Shown here: positions 29,016-37,365 of the stretch, in pieces
Layout: each line of letters opens with the position of its first letter
How positions within the stretch are numbered: the first letter of the stretch is position 1
Assembly (NCBI RefSeq): GCF_013415845.1
Contig: NZ_CP058907.1
Coordinates: forward strand, 3,596,001 to 3,660,000
DNA from: Rhodopseudomonas palustris
GTDB lineage: Bacteria; Pseudomonadota; Alphaproteobacteria; Rhizobiales; Xanthobacteraceae
Direction of reading: 5' to 3'
DNA: 64,000 nucleotides
Position numbers and translations under genes: made by a program
Notes under the pieces: generated by a model
What the model saw: the letters and a program-made list of their open reading frames with translations, nothing else
The model's database searches: none
Told to the model about the DNA's origin: nothing

Positions 29016-29238
29016 GGGGCGTCTCTCCTCGGGTTCCTCAGGAAATCTTCTTGTTAGTCTCGGGTCGCGTCGCGCTTGCGCGCTGATCGATGCCCGGGCT
29101 GCTCTTGGTGGCAGCGGAGCCGAAGTCTTGGAGAGCGGGTCCAATAGGGTCAACCGCTCCTTTTGTCTAAGGAGCGTCAGTCAGTTTGCAGCGAAGGTAA
29201 TTGCTCGTCCGGTTGACAGAACTAATCGTCATCTTATC

Positions 29239-29385
29239 GTGACAACTGGTCACAGTAACTATTGTGCATATTGATCAGAAAGCCTCGACGGATCAGTCAC
29301 TGCTGCGTTGTCACAACTGTCACATATCGCGCCGCACAAATAACAACTCGTACATCTCCGCATCCGCGCCGATCAATTATGTGAC
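29239..29385. promoter_or_regulatory. Cluster of GTCAC/GTGAC half-sites upstream of the binding-protein gene
   Basis: Within the 449-nt gap 29016-29464 are GTGAC-AACTG-GTCAC (29239-29253), GTCACAACTGTCACA (29310-29324) and TGTGAC (29380-29385). The repeated GTCAC core in several orientations looks like binding sites for one regulator. The rest of the gap shows no gene. The nearest gene start is the binding-protein gene at 29015; the hydrolase gene ends at 29465. Confidence 0.45.
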
Positions 29386-29464
29386 GTTTGGTCGCTCAAG
29401 CGAGCGTTCGCACCCGCGACATCATGTCCGATGCCGCACAATTCTGTGTGTGTGTGTGGATCGT

Positions 29465-30850
29465 TTAGAATTTGCCAAACCAACTCGGCACATTCTCCGC
29501 ACCACCGAGACTGGCGGCATCGCCATACAGCGCAGCGAGAAACGTCGCGCGATGGCTGGCTCTGGCGGTCGGGATCCCCATCGCCTGGTGACCGCCGGCC
29601 GACAGCGCACGATACACCATCGCTGGATGCAGCGCTTCGTCGGCGAGGCCATAGTGAAACCGGATCGGCGAATCGTAGCGCCAATACGAAGCCCGATTGG
29701 CTGCGAGGTGACGCAGGAAGGCGCTGTTGCGATCGTCGGTGGCGCGCTCGAAGAAGCCCGGCACCAACAGGTCGGAGCCGGTCGGGAACGGCTGCTGCGG
29801 ATCGGCCACGACCTTGTAGTCACCCCAGTATTTGCGGGCCATCGCCCGGTATTCGGGGCGGATGGCGCTGTCGAGCAGACCGCTGAGGCGATAGTTCAGC
29901 TCGCAACTGCCGAGCGCGACAATCATGCACAGCGAGATCCAGTTCGGCAGTGCCGGATAGGACGTCATGCCGGCCGGCAGCGCGAAGCTCTGCGCGCCGG
30001 CCCAGTAGCTCCAGGCCTCATTCAGATCATTGAACGGGCTGTCGACCGCGGTCGCGGCGATCGGCCGCGACCGGCGGCGCAGCGCCTGATGAAGCCACTG
30101 GGTATTGAGCGCGCCCTGCGACCAGCCGTGCAGGAAGAGTTTGGAAGGCCTGAGGCCGAGCGACTTCATCGCCACCTCGCCCGCCGCCAGCATGTCGAGA
30201 CAGGTCTGGACGCTGACGTCTTTGACCACATAGCTCTCGCCCCGCCCGTTGCGGAACGGGCCCTTGCCGACATAGTCGGCGGCGATCACCGCATAGCCTC
30301 GCGCCGCGAACCGCTGCACGTTGAACAGCGTCTCCAGCGAATCCGTCGCATCGCTGAGCTGGTACGCTGGATCGGCGAGCTTGGTCAGGTTGGACGGCAC
30401 CTGATCGAACGACAGGATGGTGCCGTGCTGCCACGAGAGCAGCGGCAGCTCGCCGGTCTTGCCGGCCGGCACGGCCAACAGGCCGCTGACCGTCAGCCGT
30501 TCGCCGGTCTCCGGGACGCGGGTCGTAGTCACAATCCGGTGCAGATCGACATCCACCTGGGCGCCGGCGGTCGCTGCATCGAACGCCGGCAGGATTGCCG
30601 GCGCGTTGAACAGCGGGAACGCCTTGGCGACCTCGGCGTCGAGCCGCGCCGCACTGACCCGCGCCGACCGGTCGATCCCGGATCGCAACGACGGCCGCCG
30701 CACGGCCGCCGATGCAGGGCTTAGGCCAAGAGCAGCGGCGCCAGCGGTGGCCGCGGCACCGAACAGCAGAGCCCGACGCTGCCAGTCGATCCCGCCGGAG
30801 GCTGCCTGTAGTTGCGCCGGAACGGACTGGTCATTCAAAGGCAGCGGCAT
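29465..30850 (-). CDS. Secreted alpha/beta hydrolase (secretory-lipase type)
   Basis: The 461-residue protein has an N-terminal Tat/Sec-like signal (WQRRALLFGAAATAGAAALG), then an alpha/beta hydrolase core. The nucleophile elbow is GWSQG (about residue 243) within LFLHGWSQGALNTQWLHQAL; the acid is in HYGLADEALHP and the His is in ASHRATFLA near the end. An oxyanion-side GTILSFDQVPSN is typical of the LIP secretory-lipase family (PF03583). It could release fatty acids or other acyl chains for the acyl-CoA ligase next door. Start chosen at MPLPLND because earlier codons in the frame lack a ribosome-binding site. Confidence 0.85.
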   Translation of the reverse strand: MPLPLNDQSVPAQLQAASGGIDWQRRALLFGAAATAGAAALGLSPASAAVRRPSLRSGIDRSARVSAARLDAEVAKAFPLFNAPAILPAFDAATAGAQVDVDLHRIVTTTRVPETGERLTVSGLLAVPAGKTGELPLLSWQHGTILSFDQVPSNLTKLADPAYQLSDATDSLETLFNVQRFAARGYAVIAADYVGKGPFRNGRGESYVVKDVSVQTCLDMLAAGEVAMKSLGLRPSKLFLHGWSQGALNTQWLHQALRRRSRPIAATAVDSPFNDLNEAWSYWAGAQSFALPAGMTSYPALPNWISLCMIVALGSCELNYRLSGLLDSAIRPEYRAMARKYWGDYKVVADPQQPFPTGSDLLVPGFFERATDDRNSAFLRHLAANRASYWRYDSPIRFHYGLADEALHPAMVYRALSAGGHQAMGIPTARASHRATFLAALYGDAASLGGAENVPSWFGKF

Positions 30851-30934
30851 GCGAAGGGCCTCCGATCTCGAGCAAGGACGAATCGACGATCGGGCCAGTG
30901 TAGCGCGCGCCGATGACCGGGCATGAAGAGCGCA

Positions 30935-30983
30935 AAGAAAACGCCGCGCAGGAAAACGCCTCGATAAGGCGATCCCGCGCGGC
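30935..30983 (-). terminator. Intrinsic terminator after the acyl-CoA ligase gene
   Basis: On the minus strand GCCGCGCGGGA ... TCCTGCGCGGC forms a long stem (with an inner CGCCTTATCGAGGCG hairpin) followed by GTTTTCTTTG. It lies about 30 nt after the ligase stop. Confidence 0.75.
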
Positions 30984-31013
30984 GCTGATGATGTGTGGCA
31001 GCCCGCCGGCGCG

Positions 31014-32570
31014 TCAGCTGACGCGACGTTCGCGGCTCTCCCAATACGGCTGGCGCAGTTCGCGCTTGAGGATCTTGCCGGCGCCGGACAGCGGCAGCGG
31101 CGTCTCGGTGATCTCGACACTGCGCGGGCACTTGTAGCCGGCGATCAACGCCTTGCAGTGGGCGATCAGCTCCTCCGCCGTCACGGTGGCACCGGCCTTG
31201 GTGACGACGACGGCGTGAACCTGCTCGCCCCACGCCTCGTGCGGAATACCGATGACCGCGCATTGCGCCACCGCCGGATGCTGCGCCACCGCGTTCTCGA
31301 CCTCGACCGAGTACACGTTCTCACCGCCGGAGATGATCATATCCTTGACCCGGTCGACGACGTAGACGAAGCCGTGCTCGTCCATGTAGCCGCCGTCGCC
31401 GGTATGCATCCAGCCGCCGGCGAGCGCCCGCGCTGTCTCCTCCGGCCGTTCCCAATAGCCCATCATCACGTTGTCGCCGCGCACGCAGATCTCGCCGACG
31501 GTCCCATAAGGAACCGTACGATCCTCGGCATCGACGATCCGTACTTCGCAGCCCAGCGTGGCGCGGCCGGCGGCGCGCTGGCGGCCCTTGGCCTTGCCCT
31601 CGCCGATGTGCTCCTTCCAGTGCAGCAGCGTGGCAATCGGCGACAGCTCGGTCATGCCGTAGGCCTGGGTGAACTGCACGTTGGGCAGCGCCGCGGACGC
31701 GCGGGCCAGCACCGCCTCGCTGATCGGCGACGCGCCATAGACGATGTTCTTCAGCGACGACAGGTCGTAATTCTTCAGCGCCGGATGATCGACGAACATC
31801 TGGATCATGGTCGGCACCAGCAGCACGTCGGTGACCCGATCGTTCTGCATCGCCTGCATCACGCCCTCCGGCGTGAACGACGGGATCATCACGTTGGAGC
31901 CGCCCGACAGCAGCAGCGAATACATCGCGGCGCCATTGGCGAGGTGGAACATCGGCGCGGCGTGCAGATAGACAGACGTGCCGGGAAACAGCCCTTCGCC
32001 CAACGCGTTGAGTGCATTCGCCATTAGATTCCCGTGGCTCAGCATCACGCCCTTGGAGCGGCCGGTGGTGCCACCGGTGTAGAAGATCCCGGCGAGGTCT
32101 TCGGCCTTGCGCATCGCATCCGGGATCGGCGCGTGAGTGGCGATCAGATCCTCGTAGCTCTGCATCCCGGGCGGCACGTCACCGTCGTCGGCATAGATAA
32201 GCGCCATCGACGGCATCGCCTGCGCCAGCGCGGCGCCGGTCGCGGCAAAGGCCTTGTCGACCACCAGCGCCACCGCGCGGCAGTCCTTGAGCGCGTCTTC
32301 GTTCTCCAGCGCGCTCCAGCGGATGTTGAGCGGCACGATCACGCCGCCGCACCAACCGGCGGCGAGATACATTTCCAGATAGCGGTCCGAATTCAGCGAC
32401 AGGATCGCGACGCGCTCGCCCTCGCCGACGCCACTGGCGCGCAGGCCGGCAGCGAGCCGCGCGACGCGGTCGCCGACATCGCGCCAGTTACGCCGGCGGC
32501 CGGCGCAGACGGTGGCCAGCCCTTCCGGGTTGATCTGCAGCGCGCGCCGCAGGCCGTGGGTGATGTTCAT
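31014..32570 (-). CDS. Acyl-CoA synthetase (AMP-binding)
   Basis: The 518-residue ligase activates a carboxylic acid to its CoA thioester through an acyl-AMP. Motifs: P-loop YTGGTTGRSKGVMLSH (about 166-181), QAYGMTEL (about 305), the hinge DRVKDMIISGGENVYSVEVE and the catalytic Lys in SGAGKILKREL near the C-terminus. Medium/long-chain or aryl acids are possible substrates. The ATG has GGGAGGA close by. Its first 83 nt overlap the 3' end of the upstream TetR gene, on the same strand, so the two are co-transcribed. It supplies acyl-CoA to the operon at 33397. Confidence 0.93.
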   Translation of the reverse strand: MNITHGLRRALQINPEGLATVCAGRRRNWRDVGDRVARLAAGLRASGVGEGERVAILSLNSDRYLEMYLAAGWCGGVIVPLNIRWSALENEDALKDCRAVALVVDKAFAATGAALAQAMPSMALIYADDGDVPPGMQSYEDLIATHAPIPDAMRKAEDLAGIFYTGGTTGRSKGVMLSHGNLMANALNALGEGLFPGTSVYLHAAPMFHLANGAAMYSLLLSGGSNVMIPSFTPEGVMQAMQNDRVTDVLLVPTMIQMFVDHPALKNYDLSSLKNIVYGASPISEAVLARASAALPNVQFTQAYGMTELSPIATLLHWKEHIGEGKAKGRQRAAGRATLGCEVRIVDAEDRTVPYGTVGEICVRGDNVMMGYWERPEETARALAGGWMHTGDGGYMDEHGFVYVVDRVKDMIISGGENVYSVEVENAVAQHPAVAQCAVIGIPHEAWGEQVHAVVVTKAGATVTAEELIAHCKALIAGYKCPRSVEITETPLPLSGAGKILKRELRQPYWESRERRVS

Positions 32571-33270
32571 GGTGTCCTCCCTTGGGTCGTTTCCTGTTGT
32601 TGTTGCCGTCGGGCACCTGAAGGGTGCTCTTCTTTTTGGTTGATCGGATGGCGAGCCCCTCTGTGAGGCGCATCGCGAATTCCTCGGCGATCGTCTCCGG
32701 CGATAGCGCGCCGTCGCGCTGATACCAGTGGCCGATCCAGTTCAGCGACCCGGCGATCGCGAACGCGGTGAGCTTCGGATCGCACGGCTTGATCGATCCG
32801 TCGGCGACACCCTCCGCGATGAAGCGCCGAAACGTCTGGTCGATGCCGCGCTTGGCGGCGCGCACCGTCTTCTCGTTGTCCGGCGACAGGTCGCGCGGAT
32901 TGAACCGTACCATGCTGGCACCGAATTCCGTGGCCATCGTTGCGGCATAGGCACGCACCAGCGCGCGCAGCTTGCCGAGCCCGTCGTCGCCCGAGCGGTT
33001 GATGCCCGCAATGATCTCGTCGACCTGCTCCTGGCCGAGCGCCCAGCACTCGAACAGAATCTCCTCCTTGCTGCGAAAATAGTTGTACAGCGCCGGCTTG
33101 GTGATGTTCAGCCGCTCCGCCACTTCGTTGAGCGTGGCGCGATGATAGCCCTGTTCGAGAAACAGATGCACCGCCGTCCGCAGCACCGCCTCGCGCTTTT
33201 CGTCGCGGGCGCGGCGGCGGCTCTCGAACGGCATCCAGGGCGATTGATCGTCGGCGGCGTGTCCGCTCAT
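32488..33270 (-). CDS. TetR-family regulator with unusual C-terminal tail
   Basis: The 260-residue regulator has the TetR HTH: RREAVLR-like start, then LFLEQGYHRATLNEVAERLNITKPALYNYFRSKEEILFECW (about 27-68), and a TetR_C helical domain similar to FadR/PsrA-type lipid regulators (WIGHWYQRDGALSPETIAEEF). The last ~55 residues (KKKSTLQVPDG ... RRPPA) are basic and low-complexity; the final 27 codons overlap the ligase gene in another frame. A usual member would stop near ST at the end of the helix, so a small frameshift may have lengthened it. It is divergent from the thiolase operon and likely represses it. Confidence 0.88.
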   Translation of the reverse strand: MSGHAADDQSPWMPFESRRRARDEKREAVLRTAVHLFLEQGYHRATLNEVAERLNITKPALYNYFRSKEEILFECWALGQEQVDEIIAGINRSGDDGLGKLRALVRAYAATMATEFGASMVRFNPRDLSPDNEKTVRAAKRGIDQTFRRFIAEGVADGSIKPCDPKLTAFAIAGSLNWIGHWYQRDGALSPETIAEEFAMRLTEGLAIRSTKKKSTLQVPDGNNNRKRPKGGHHEHHPRPAARAADQPGRAGHRLRRPPA

Positions 33271-33322
33271 CACAAATTCCGTAGGCAGCAATTTAGCAAG
33301 TAACTGATCCGGCGCCAATCGA

Positions 33323-33363
33323 TTGACTCGCCAGCAGCTCGCATATATTACTCATGGGTAATA
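33323..33363 (+). promoter_or_regulatory. Promoter and TetR operator of the thiolase operon
   Basis: TTGACT (33323-33328) and TATTAC (33346-33351) are 17 nt apart, a good sigma-70-type promoter. The inverted repeat TATTAC-TCATGG-GTAATA (33346-33363, 6-bp arms) covers the -10 box, the usual place for a TetR repressor to block. It lies 33 nt before the thiolase start and 75 nt from the divergent TetR start. Confidence 0.75.
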
Positions 33364-33396
33364 AAAAGTCCAATGGGTAAGTTTAGGGAGGAAACG

Positions 33397-34581
33397 ATGG
33401 CGTCACCCGTCCACGTCGCCGGCGTCGGCATGATCCCGTTCGTCAAGCCGGGCGCGAACGAACCGTATCACCTAATGGGCGCCGAAGCGGCGCGGCTGGC
33501 CTTGCGCGACGCCGGCCTCGGCTACGATGCAATCCAGCAGGCCTTCGTCGGTTACGTCTATGGCGACTCCACCTGCGGGCAGCGCGCGCTGTATCAGGTC
33601 GGCATGACCGGAATCCCGATCGTCAACGTCAACAACAACTGCTCGACAGGCTCGACCGCGCTGTATCTGGCGCGGCAGGCGATCGCCTCCGGCGCCGCCG
33701 ACTGCGTGCTGGCGCTCGGCTTTGAGCAAATGAAGCCCGGCGCACTCGGCTCGGTGTTCGTCGATCGCCCCAGCGCGTTCGAGGATTTCGATGCCGCCGC
33801 CGATCAGTTGATCGATGCACCCGGCGTACCGCTGGCACTGCGCTACTTCGGCGGCGCCGGCCTCAGCCACATGCAGAAATACGGCACGCCGCTGTCGTCC
33901 TTCGCCAAGGTGCGCGCCAAGGCGAGCCGCCACGCGGCGAAGAATCCGCTGGCACTGTTCCGCAAGGAGGTCTCGGCCGACGACGTGCTCAACGACCAGG
34001 TGATCTGGCCGGGCGTGATGACCCGACTGATGGCCTGTCCCCCCACCTGCGGCGGCGCCGCGGCGGTGCTGGTGTCCGAAGCATTCGCCAGGAAGCACGG
34101 CCTCAACACCGACGTCCGCATCGCCGCGCAAGCGATGACCACGGACACGCCGTCGACCTTCGAAGCGCACGACATGATGCGGGTGGTCGGCTACGACATG
34201 GCGCGTGCCGCGGCGACCAAAGTGTACGAAGACGCCGGCGTCGGACCGGATGATATCGATGTCGTCGAGCTGCACGACTGCTTCGCCCATAACGAGCTGA
34301 TCACCTACGAGGCGCTCGGTCTTTGCCCGGAGGGCGGTGCCGAGAAGTTCATCGCCGACGGCGACAACACCTATGGCGGCAAGTTCGTCACCAATCCATC
34401 GGGCGGGCTGCTGTCGAAGGGCCACCCGCTCGGCGCCACCGGCCTCGCGCAGTGCTACGAGCTGACCCGTCAGCTCCGCGGCACCGCGGAGGCGACCCAG
34501 GTGGGCGGCGCCAAGCGCGCGCTGCAGCACAATCTCGGTCTCGGCGGCGCCTGCGTGGTGACGTTATACGAGCGCACGTGA
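33397..34581 (+). CDS. Thiolase-family protein (SCP2-type lipid-transfer thiolase)
   Basis: 394 residues, of the SCP-x/SCP2 thiolase branch. The nucleophile is Cys82 in NVNNNCSTGSTAL; the His motif is ELHDCFAHNE (about 298) and the C-terminal motif is GHPLGATG (about 345). The second Cys of biosynthetic thiolases is in GLGGACVV near the end. These enzymes cleave or make 3-oxoacyl-CoA, or carry steroid/branched side chains. The ATG at 33397 has GGGAGG 6 nt upstream, preferred over an earlier ATG at 33373. First gene of a five-gene operon with hydratases and dehydrogenases. Confidence 0.92.
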   Translation: MASPVHVAGVGMIPFVKPGANEPYHLMGAEAARLALRDAGLGYDAIQQAFVGYVYGDSTCGQRALYQVGMTGIPIVNVNNNCSTGSTALYLARQAIASGAADCVLALGFEQMKPGALGSVFVDRPSAFEDFDAAADQLIDAPGVPLALRYFGGAGLSHMQKYGTPLSSFAKVRAKASRHAAKNPLALFRKEVSADDVLNDQVIWPGVMTRLMACPPTCGGAAAVLVSEAFARKHGLNTDVRIAAQAMTTDTPSTFEAHDMMRVVGYDMARAAATKVYEDAGVGPDDIDVVELHDCFAHNELITYEALGLCPEGGAEKFIADGDNTYGGKFVTNPSGGLLSKGHPLGATGLAQCYELTRQLRGTAEATQVGGAKRALQHNLGLGGACVVTLYERT

Positions 34582-34591
34582 GGCTGACGCA

Positions 34592-35038
34592 ATGGTCGAT
34601 CAATCCGCTGTTGGTCGCCGGTTCTCGCCGGTGACCGCCCATGTCGAAGCCGGCCGGCTGCGCTACTTCCTCGACACCCTCGGCGAGACCAACCCGGTGT
34701 ATCGCGATGCCGCCGCGGCCAAGGCCGAAGGCTTCGCGGCCCCGCCGATCCCGCCGACCTATCTGTTTTGTCTGGAAATGCTCGACAACGAAAAACCGTT
34801 CGAGTTTCTCACCGCGCTCGAGATCGATCTCGGCCGAGTACTGCACGGCGAACAGAGCTTCACCTACCACGCCCCGGTGATGGTCGGCGACACGCTGACC
34901 TTCAGCCCGCAGGTCACCAGCGTCACTGACAAGAAGGGTGGCGCGATGACGCTGATCGGCGTCGCAACCACCGTCACCAATCAGCACGGCGTCCACGTCG
35001 CCGATACGACGCGGACCATCGTGGTGCGCAACGGATGA
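34592..35038 (+). CDS. MaoC-like N-terminal (FAS1-type) dehydratase
   Basis: The 148-residue protein is a hot-dog-fold MaoC_dehydrat_N domain (VEAGRLRYFLDTLGETNPVY, AAPPIPPTYLFCLEMLDN, LDLGRVLHGEQSFTYHAPVMVGDTL). In the R-hydratase family the N-domain partner often lacks the catalytic His/Asp and pairs with a full MaoC protein. That partner is encoded directly downstream with a 4-nt ATGA overlap, so a heteromeric enoyl-CoA hydratase is likely. Confidence 0.88.
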   Translation: MVDQSAVGRRFSPVTAHVEAGRLRYFLDTLGETNPVYRDAAAAKAEGFAAPPIPPTYLFCLEMLDNEKPFEFLTALEIDLGRVLHGEQSFTYHAPVMVGDTLTFSPQVTSVTDKKGGAMTLIGVATTVTNQHGVHVADTTRTIVVRNG

Positions 35039-35460
35039 CCGGCACGATGGACATCACCACCTCCCCCGCGGTCGGCGACCGCATCGTCCACAAGCGCTTC
35101 CCCGCGATCAATCGCCACCGTCTGGCGCTGTATTGCGGCGCCTCCGGCGATCACAATCCGATCCATGTCGATATCGACTTCGCCAAAGCGTCGGGTTTTC
35201 CCGACGTGTTCACCCACGGCATGCTGGTGATGGGCTATCTCGGCCAGGCGCTGAGCGACGCGGTGGCGCCGGGGCGTATCCGCAGCTTTTCGACGCGGTT
35301 CGCCGCGATCACCCAGCTCGGCGCCGAGATCACCTGCGAAGGCCAGATCGCCGAGCTGATCGAAGCCGGCGGCGAACGCCGCGCCCGGCTCGCCCTCACC
35401 GCCCGCGATCAGACCGGCGAGATCAAACTCGCCGGTGAAGCGATCGTCGCCCTGTCATAA
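35035..35460 (+). CDS. MaoC-like enoyl-CoA hydratase, catalytic subunit
   Basis: The 141-residue hot-dog protein has the hydratase-2 motif: YCGASGDHNPIHVDIDFAKASGFPDVFTHGMLVMG, with the catalytic Asp/His near residues 39-45. It hydrates trans-2-enoyl-CoA to 3-hydroxyacyl-CoA. The start overlaps the preceding gene by 4 nt; a second ATG four codons later (MDITTS) is possible. It probably works as a dimer with the 148-residue protein before it. Confidence 0.9.
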   Translation: MTGTMDITTSPAVGDRIVHKRFPAINRHRLALYCGASGDHNPIHVDIDFAKASGFPDVFTHGMLVMGYLGQALSDAVAPGRIRSFSTRFAAITQLGAEITCEGQIAELIEAGGERRARLALTARDQTGEIKLAGEAIVALS

Positions 35461-35483
35461 CAACAAGCATTCGAGGAAACCTC

Positions 35484-36311
35484 ATGGGCAAACTGCAAGG
35501 CAAGGTGGCGCTGGTCACCGGATCGGGCCGCGGCATCGGTCGCGCCATCGCGCTGAAGCTCGCGTCCGAAGGCGCGCGCGTCGTCGTCAACGATCTCGAC
35601 GCCGAGCCTGGCGACGCGGTCGCCGCCGAGATCAAGGCGATGGGCAGCGACGCGATTGCGATCAACGGCAGCGTTTCGGAAGCCGGCTTCGCCAACCGTT
35701 TCGTCGGCGCCGCGGTGGAGAAATTCGGCGGCCTCGACATCATCGTGAACAACGCCGGCTACACCTGGGACTCGACGATCCAGAAGATGACAGACGAGCA
35801 GTTCCAGGCGATGCTCGACGTGCATCTGGTTGCGCCGTTCCGTATCCTGCGCGCCGCCGCCGAGCCGATCCGGATCTTCGCCAAGAAGGAAGCCGAGGCC
35901 GGCCAGGAAGTGTTCCGGAAAGTCGTCAACATCTCGTCGATCGCCGGGCTCTACGGCAATGCCGGCCAGGCCAGCTACTCGTCGGCGAAAGCCTCGCTGG
36001 TCGGGCTGACGCGCACGCTGTGCAAGGAATGGGGGCGCTACAAGGTCAACGTCAATTGCGTCGCGTTCGGCCTGATCAACACCCGCCTCACCCAGCCGAT
36101 CGAAGCGCAGCAGAAGACCATCGACGTCGCCGGCCGCGACATCAAGGTCGGGGTGCAACCGCAGATGCTGGAAGCGATGGCGCGGATGATCCCGCTCGGG
36201 CGCGGCGGCACGCCGGAGGAAGCCGCCGACGCGGTGTATCTGTTCTGCAGCCCGGAATCCAACTACGTCAGCGGCCAGGTGCTGGTCTGCGGCGGCGGCC
36301 TGATCCTGTAA
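35484..36311 (+). CDS. SDR-family 3-hydroxyacyl-CoA dehydrogenase-like protein
   Basis: The 275-residue SDR has TGSGRGIGRAIA (13-24), NNAGYTWDS (about 88), the Ser in VNISSIAGL (about 151) and YSSAKASLVGLTRTL (Tyr about 164, Lys about 168). It carries an insert (IFAKKEAEAGQEVFRKV, about 130-146) before the catalytic Ser, typical of the FabG-like enzymes in these operons. In context it probably oxidises the 3-hydroxyacyl-CoA made by the MaoC pair. It has GAGGAAACCTC before the ATG. Confidence 0.9.
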   Translation: MGKLQGKVALVTGSGRGIGRAIALKLASEGARVVVNDLDAEPGDAVAAEIKAMGSDAIAINGSVSEAGFANRFVGAAVEKFGGLDIIVNNAGYTWDSTIQKMTDEQFQAMLDVHLVAPFRILRAAAEPIRIFAKKEAEAGQEVFRKVVNISSIAGLYGNAGQASYSSAKASLVGLTRTLCKEWGRYKVNVNCVAFGLINTRLTQPIEAQQKTIDVAGRDIKVGVQPQMLEAMARMIPLGRGGTPEEAADAVYLFCSPESNYVSGQVLVCGGGLIL

Positions 36312-36325
36312 GCGGGTATGCGGCG

Positions 36326-37102
36326 ATGCCCCTGGTTCTGTCGGAGCGGCGCGGCGCCGTCACAGTGCTGACACTGAACAACCCGGCGCAATACAACGCG
36401 ATGCGCCGCGGCCTGCTCGGCGATCTCGGCACCGCATTGAACGCGGCGCTCGCCGATGACGCAGTCCGCGCCATCCTGCTCACCGGTGCCGGCAAGGGCT
36501 TCTGCGCCGGTGCGGCGCTCGGCAGCGAGACCTTCGATGCCGGCGCCGACGTCGCGCCGTGGATGCGCGCCGAACTCAGCCCGGTGCTTGAGGCGATGCG
36601 CGGCGCCGCGAAGCCGATCGTCGTCGCGGTCAACGGCCCCGCGGCCGGCGCCGGCGTCGGGCTGGCGCTGGCCGGCGACATCGTGCTGGCGGCACGCTCG
36701 GCGAAGTTCGTGCTCAGCTTCGTCAAGCTCGGCGCCGCGCTCGATGCCGGCACCTCGCTGTTCGTGCAGCGCGCGATCGGCGTCGCCCGCGCCCGCGCGC
36801 TGGCGCTGCTCGGCCGGCCGCTGTCCGCCGAACAGGCCGAGCAATCCGGCCTGATCTTCCAGGCCGTCGACGACGATCGCCTGATGGACGAAGCGATGGC
36901 GATCGCCGAGCAACTCGCGGCCGGCCCGCCGATCGGCATCGGCGTGATCAAGCGCCAAATCGAAGCGGCATGGAGCGCCCCGCTCGCGCAGGTGCTGGAC
37001 GACGAAGCCGAGCAACAAGGCCGTGCCTTCGTCACCGCAGACCTGCGCGAAGGCGCCGCCGCCTTCGTCGAGAAACGCGCGCCGAGTTTCAACGGGCGCT
37101 GA
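36326..37102 (+). CDS. Enoyl-CoA hydratase/isomerase
   Basis: 258 residues of the crotonase fold. Oxyanion-hole residues are in AGKGFCAGAAL (about 55-65) and NGPAAGAGVGLALAGDIVLAA (about 100-120). The usual catalytic Glu in GSELGGG-like or EVTLG-like segments is replaced: VKLGAALDAGTSLF has Ala/Asp where isomerases often have Glu, so the exact reaction is uncertain (hydratase, isomerase, or another crotonase chemistry). It starts 14 nt after the SDR stop and ends the operon. Confidence 0.88.
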   Translation: MPLVLSERRGAVTVLTLNNPAQYNAMRRGLLGDLGTALNAALADDAVRAILLTGAGKGFCAGAALGSETFDAGADVAPWMRAELSPVLEAMRGAAKPIVVAVNGPAAGAGVGLALAGDIVLAARSAKFVLSFVKLGAALDAGTSLFVQRAIGVARARALALLGRPLSAEQAEQSGLIFQAVDDDRLMDEAMAIAEQLAAGPPIGIGVIKRQIEAAWSAPLAQVLDDEAEQQGRAFVTADLREGAAAFVEKRAPSFNGR

Positions 37103-37365
37103 CGTAGCGGTGCCGAGGCTGTAGCGGGTCAGCAACCGGAGTGCTGGTCGTCGCTAGTGCCCCTCCGTTCAATGAAGGTCATCCAAGCCTAGGCTTCGCT
37201 CATCAATTGCTCGATGGAGCTCGAACGAAGGCATTTTCAACGAACCGTCCGCGCGGGCTTTACTGGCCTTTAAGACTGGCATTTTCGCGCATTCTGAGCG
37301 CTGGACAACCATAGCGCGATTAGCACAGCATCCCTTTCCCGTACTCAGGCGAAGGGATTACAACG

